A stretch of DNA of 40,880 nt from Flavobacteriales bacterium (GTDB lineage Bacteria > Bacteroidota > Bacteroidia > Flavobacteriales > UBA7430): the NCBI GenBank assembly GCA_029247585.1, contig JAQWKY010000018.1, positions 1-40,880 on the forward strand, given 5' to 3'. This document shows positions 37,250 through 40,880 of the stretch, piece after piece (positions within the stretch are counted from its first letter, which is position 1; the number at the start of each line of letters is the position of its first letter). Below the pieces are notes generated by a model. It was not told where the DNA came from, ran no database searches, and was given only the letters and a program-made list of their open reading frames with translations. The translations under genes were made by a program, and so were the position numbers.

Positions 37250-37811
37250 TGATAAAGTCTGTTATTTTTTGGTAAGCTTCTTGTTGAGCGATTTCTAGGT
37301 CGTCATTAATGATTACTAGGTCAAACTCTTTGGCATAGCTCATTTCTTTTTCGGCCTTGTTAAGACGCATGTCTAGTTGATTTTGAGTTTCTGTATTTCT
37401 GTCAGATAAACGCTTTTTCAAAACGGCTATTGATGGAGCTTTAATAAAAACAGAAAGCGCTTTATCAGAAAACTGATTTTTAAGATTAATTCCTCCGATA
37501 ACATCAATGTCAAAAATTACATGTTTGCCTTCAGCCCAAATGCGTTCTACTTCTGAACGAAGGGTGCCGTAATAGTTTCCTTCGTATACTTCTTCCCACT
37601 CCAGAAATTCATCAGCATCAACTTTTGCTTTAAATTCTTCAGGGGATAAAAAGTAGTAATGCTCACCATTTTTTTCTTCACCTCTAGGAGATCTGCTGCA
37701 AGCAGAGATGGAAAATTCTACCGGGACTCCTTGATTGATTAGGTAGTTTACGATGGTAGATTTACCGGACCCTGAGGGAGCTGAAAAAATAATTAGTTTG
37801 CCTTGATTCAT
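37242..37811 (-). CDS. gmk: Guanylate kinase
   Basis: LIIFSAPSGSGKSTIVN, ACSRSPRGEEKNGEHYYFLS, VIFDIDVIGG. Confidence 0.97.
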   Translation of the reverse strand: MNQGKLIIFSAPSGSGKSTIVNYLINQGVPVEFSISACSRSPRGEEKNGEHYYFLSPEEFKAKVDADEFLEWEEVYEGNYYGTLRSEVERIWAEGKHVIFDIDVIGGINLKNQFSDKALSVFIKAPSIAVLKKRLSDRNTETQNQLDMRLNKAEKEMSYAKEFDLVIINDDLEIAQQEAYQKITDFING

Positions 37812-38680
37812 TACAGAACGTTTAATATTTGTTCTTTGATTTTTTCTAGGGCATCTTTCATCTGAACAACGATTTTCTGAATTTCAGTGTGATTGGCTTT
37901 AGATCCCATTGTGTTGATTTCTCTACCTAATTCTTGAGAAATAAATCCCAGTTTTTTCCCATTAGATTCTTTAGAATTCATGGTTTCAATAAAATAGGCA
38001 CAGTGGTTTTTTAATCGAACTTTTTCTTCTGAAACATCTAGTTTTTCAATAAAATAGATCATTTCCTGCTCCAAACGATTTTGATCAAAATCTACAGATT
38101 TTAAGACGTCATTTAGTTTTGTAGAAATGCGTTCTTTTATCGTATCAATACGTTCTTGTTCGAATTTTGGAACTTCATTGTGTAGGCTTTCTATTGTTGA
38201 GATTTGTTCTTTGATATCTCTTTCTAAGGATAAGCCTTCTGCCTTTCGATATGCTATTAATGCTTCAATAGCATTTTTGACGACCCCCATAATGGCGTTC
38301 CATTCTTTTTCGTCTATTTCTTCTCGTTCAACTTTCATGGCATCGGGAAGTCGCATGGCAATATTCAATAATTCTCCTGCTGCTATTTTTTCACTTCCCA
38401 AATCTTGTAATGACTTGATGTATTCTCCAACTAAATCTTTGTTGATTTTGTGTTGGGTATTAGAGTCTGTATTTTCAATAAAAATAGAAAGTTCTATTTT
38501 ACCTCTTCGAAGCGTTGATGTGAGGTAGGAGCGCACTTCCAATTCTTTTTCTTTGTAAAAAGAGGGAATACGAGTGCTGATGTCTATTTGTTTTGAGTTT
38601 AAACTCTTTACTTCTACACTGATTTTTTTCCCTGGAAGAACTAAAGTAGCTCTACCGAAGCCAGTCATTGATTGGATCAT
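37811..38680 (-). CDS. YicC family protein (start proposed at MIQSMTGFG; track start 38722)
   Basis: MIQSMTGFGRA, VEVKSLNSKQIDI, GKKLGFISQELGREINTMGSKAN. Confidence 0.95.
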   Translation of the reverse strand: MIQSMTGFGRATLVLPGKKISVEVKSLNSKQIDISTRIPSFYKEKELEVRSYLTSTLRRGKIELSIFIENTDSNTQHKINKDLVGEYIKSLQDLGSEKIAAGELLNIAMRLPDAMKVEREEIDEKEWNAIMGVVKNAIEALIAYRKAEGLSLERDIKEQISTIESLHNEVPKFEQERIDTIKERISTKLNDVLKSVDFDQNRLEQEMIYFIEKLDVSEEKVRLKNHCAYFIETMNSKESNGKKLGFISQELGREINTMGSKANHTEIQKIVVQMKDALEKIKEQILNVL

Positions 38681-38728
38681 AAGTATGTATTTGGTGTAAA
38701 AATACGCAAATTTGTTTGGCAATAAAGT

Positions 38729-39625
38729 TTATGATTGAACAGCTTTAGTCTTTCTACTCACCAGATAAACCCCTAAGAAGATAATAAAGGAGGCTAAGAT
38801 TTTAACGGGATCCAGTTGGTCAGAGCCCAATATCAATGCGATAATAGTAGCTAACACGGGCTGTAAGTAAATGTAAAAACCGACCGTAGAGGCTCGTAGT
38901 CGCTTAAGTGCATAGATGTTGCAGAGATAGGCTAGAAAAGAGGTTCCCACTACAATAAAGGCTATTTCAGCCCAGATGGTTTTTGATATTTCTTTCCATT
39001 CAACAAGGAGAATCTCATCAATCCCGAAGGGTAAAACAACTATAAACGCAACAGTGAACATCCATTTTGTTATTGTTAAAAAATGATATTGGGACATCAT
39101 AGGTTTTACCAGGGTTAGGTAAATTGCATAGGAAACGGCGTTGATGAAGATAAATAAATTTCCTTGAGCTAATTTGGGGGTTCCTGTTTCAAATTCTCTA
39201 CCATAAACAGCAAGTACAATAGCTCCGATAGCACCTAAAGCCACTCCAATGATACGATGAGTTGATTTTTTTTCACCATGAAAAATTACTGCGAGAATGA
39301 ATATGATGATCGGAGCGGATGTCATGGTTACTGCCGCATGAATGGGTGTTGTGTAATTTAATCCTTTCAAGAAAAAGGTCATGTTGAGTGCCACGCCAAA
39401 TAAACCGCAAAGAATTAAAAGTCCGTAATCTTTTCGCTTGACTTTTTCTTTAACCCAAAACCGATGTGCTAGATGAAAAAGTATCATAGCACCCATAATT
39501 CGAATCAATATCAATCCCATTGGCTGAATGGTGTCGGGCATAATGTCTTTTGCCAATGTGAATGTTAGCGCATAGATGAGGTTTGCAAAAAATAAGGCTA
39601 AATGTGACTTTAGGATATCATTCAT
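38729..39625 (-). CDS. EamA/DMT family transporter
   Basis: About ten TM segments in two EamA-like repeats. Confidence 0.9.
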   Translation of the reverse strand: MNDILKSHLALFFANLIYALTFTLAKDIMPDTIQPMGLILIRIMGAMILFHLAHRFWVKEKVKRKDYGLLILCGLFGVALNMTFFLKGLNYTTPIHAAVTMTSAPIIIFILAVIFHGEKKSTHRIIGVALGAIGAIVLAVYGREFETGTPKLAQGNLFIFINAVSYAIYLTLVKPMMSQYHFLTITKWMFTVAFIVVLPFGIDEILLVEWKEISKTIWAEIAFIVVGTSFLAYLCNIYALKRLRASTVGFYIYLQPVLATIIALILGSDQLDPVKILASFIIFLGVYLVSRKTKAVQS

Positions 39626-39971
39626 CTGCTAAAGTAGTTTTCAAAGCCTCTATTGTTTTTTTAGAATTGCCAATAAAAATTTTATCTGATGTAATAAAAA
39701 CAGGTCTTTTTAGAAAAGTGTATTCTTTGAGAATGAGGTTTTTAAAGTCTTCTTCTTGCAGTGCTTTGTCTTTTAAGCCCATGCTCTTATATTTTTGGGC
39801 TCTTTTGCTAAACAAGGCTTCGTAAGATAAGCTAAGCTTGAACATTTCCTCGATTTGCAACTTAGTAATTGCTTTTTCTTTGATGTCTTGACTTTCAAAA
39901 TTATCAAGATTCAATTCATTTAGTATGCGTTTACAGGTGCTGCACGTTGATAGGTAATATACTTTCTTCAT
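39618..39971 (-). CDS. ArsC/Spx family thioredoxin-fold protein
   Basis: YYLSTCSTCKRIL, KRPVFITSDKIFIGNS. Confidence 0.85.
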   Translation of the reverse strand: MKKVYYLSTCSTCKRILNELNLDNFESQDIKEKAITKLQIEEMFKLSLSYEALFSKRAQKYKSMGLKDKALQEEDFKNLILKEYTFLKRPVFITSDKIFIGNSKKTIEALKTTLADE

Positions 39972-40104
39972 ATGTATTATTATTCATTCCAATAACAGCA
40001 AAGATACCAAAAGTCGTGCTAGTAATCAGGCTATTCTTTCTGATAAGAGTCTGGGTTAATTGTAGAGCTTGAAGTAAAATATCTTTAGACTGTGAAAATA
40101 TTTC

Positions 40105-40112
40105 TACATTTG
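40105..40112 (+). promoter_or_regulatory. Bacteroidota -7-type promoter box (TACATTTG)
   Basis: TACATTTG 23 nt before the ATG of the TrkA-like gene. Confidence 0.4.
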
Positions 40113-40135
40113 TATGAACCAATATAAATTACGTT

Positions 40136-40831
40136 ATGTCAGATCAACGTTTTGCTGTAATCGGTCTTGGACAATTTGGTTCCGCCATTGCAAAAAACTT
40201 ATCTAAACGTGGAGCCGAAGTACTCGCTATTGATTCCTCCCTAGAGAAAGTTGAAAATCTAAAGGATGAGGTATCCCATGCAGTTGCCCTGGATGCTACT
40301 GATAAGAAGGCCCTTTTGGCTCAAAATATTCAAGATGTTGATGCCGTTGTTGTTGCCATAGGTGAAAACTTCCAAGGACTACTCTTAACCACCTTCCTCC
40401 TGATGGAGCTCAAGGTAAAGCGAATTATCGCAAGGGCTATGGATAGTGACCAAAGAAAGATTTTAGAAAAAATGGGGATTACCGAAATTCTATCTCCTGA
40501 AGATGAAGTAGGCGGGAACGTTGCTGAAATGCTCATCAATCCGGAAGTTGTAATGTGTATTCAACTTCCCGATGATTATGAGATTGTAGAGGTGAAGGCT
40601 CCATCGGAGATTTGCGGTAGGAATCTCGAAGACATTGGTTTGAGAGAAAAATACAAATTAAACCTCGTTACCCTTTTGAGAAAACAAGAGGGAAGTACTT
40701 CCGAAGGGATAACCAAAGATTACCATATCATCGGAGTTCCTGATTCTAATACCGTGATAGAAAAAACGGATATCATTGTCGTTTTCGGTCTTACAAAGAA
40801 TATCGAACGCTTCCTGGAAATAAATAAATAA
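40136..40831 (+). CDS. TrkA/KtrA-like potassium uptake NAD-binding protein (RCK_N plus RCK_C)
   Basis: FAVIGLGQFGSAIAKNLSKRGAEVLAID, HAVALDATDKKAL, RCK_C-like C-terminal half. Confidence 0.93.
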   Translation: MSDQRFAVIGLGQFGSAIAKNLSKRGAEVLAIDSSLEKVENLKDEVSHAVALDATDKKALLAQNIQDVDAVVVAIGENFQGLLLTTFLLMELKVKRIIARAMDSDQRKILEKMGITEILSPEDEVGGNVAEMLINPEVVMCIQLPDDYEIVEVKAPSEICGRNLEDIGLREKYKLNLVTLLRKQEGSTSEGITKDYHIIGVPDSNTVIEKTDIIVVFGLTKNIERFLEINK

Positions 40832-40880
40832 GGACCAAGCTCAATAGCATTTATGAGAGGATTTATTATTACAGGAACAA

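Noticed and set aside
1-40880. Genome-wide UGA recoding to explain the gldA stop
   Set aside because: Other genes in the window end naturally at TGA at the expected C-termini, so UGA acts as a normal stop.
40853-40880. Start of another plus-strand gene (MRGFIITGT...) after the TrkA-like gene
   Set aside because: Only nine codons are inside the window, too short to support a call; a TrkH/KtrB partner would be expected but cannot be shown.

Overview
Chromosomal window from a Bacteroidota genome, probably Flavobacteriales (inferred from gene families, the nadK-DUF6089-uppS-bamA-ompH-ompH order, ftsX-DUF3098-uppP, and TAnnTTTG-type promoters). Most of it is housekeeping: cell envelope (murI, two ompH/skp, bamA, uppS, uppP, ftsX), cofactors (nadK, pdxJ, nadD, bioB, hemW), translation/RNA (trpS, gatC, tadA, rluB-like, rsgA, dtd, rsmC-like), gmk, metK and ktrA/trkA-like. 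I saw no tRNA, rRNA, CRISPR array or IS element. Main non-routine observations: (1) a compact signalling-type module at about 15.4-21.5 kb, with a tightly packed minus-strand operon (GNAT-like acyltransferase, VAO/PCMH-type flavin oxidase, 7TMR-DISM receptor histidine kinase, soluble histidine kinase) divergent from a single-domain response regulator; it looks like a candidate small-molecule signalling system; (2) an unannotated SAM-II/SAM-V-like riboswitch upstream of metK, with a readable P1 stem and pseudoknot; (3) a gldA-like ABC ATPase interrupted by an in-frame TGA just before its Walker A motif; (4) a 4-copy, about 20-bp-period repeat plus an orphan terminator hairpin in the gldA/rsgA intergenic region; (5) a terminator hairpin ending 2 nt before the murI start codon; (6) a 53-aa membrane ORF missed by the ORF track; (7) a CxxCH lipoprotein/YceI/beta-barrel trio. 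All calls come from reading the sequence without database searches.
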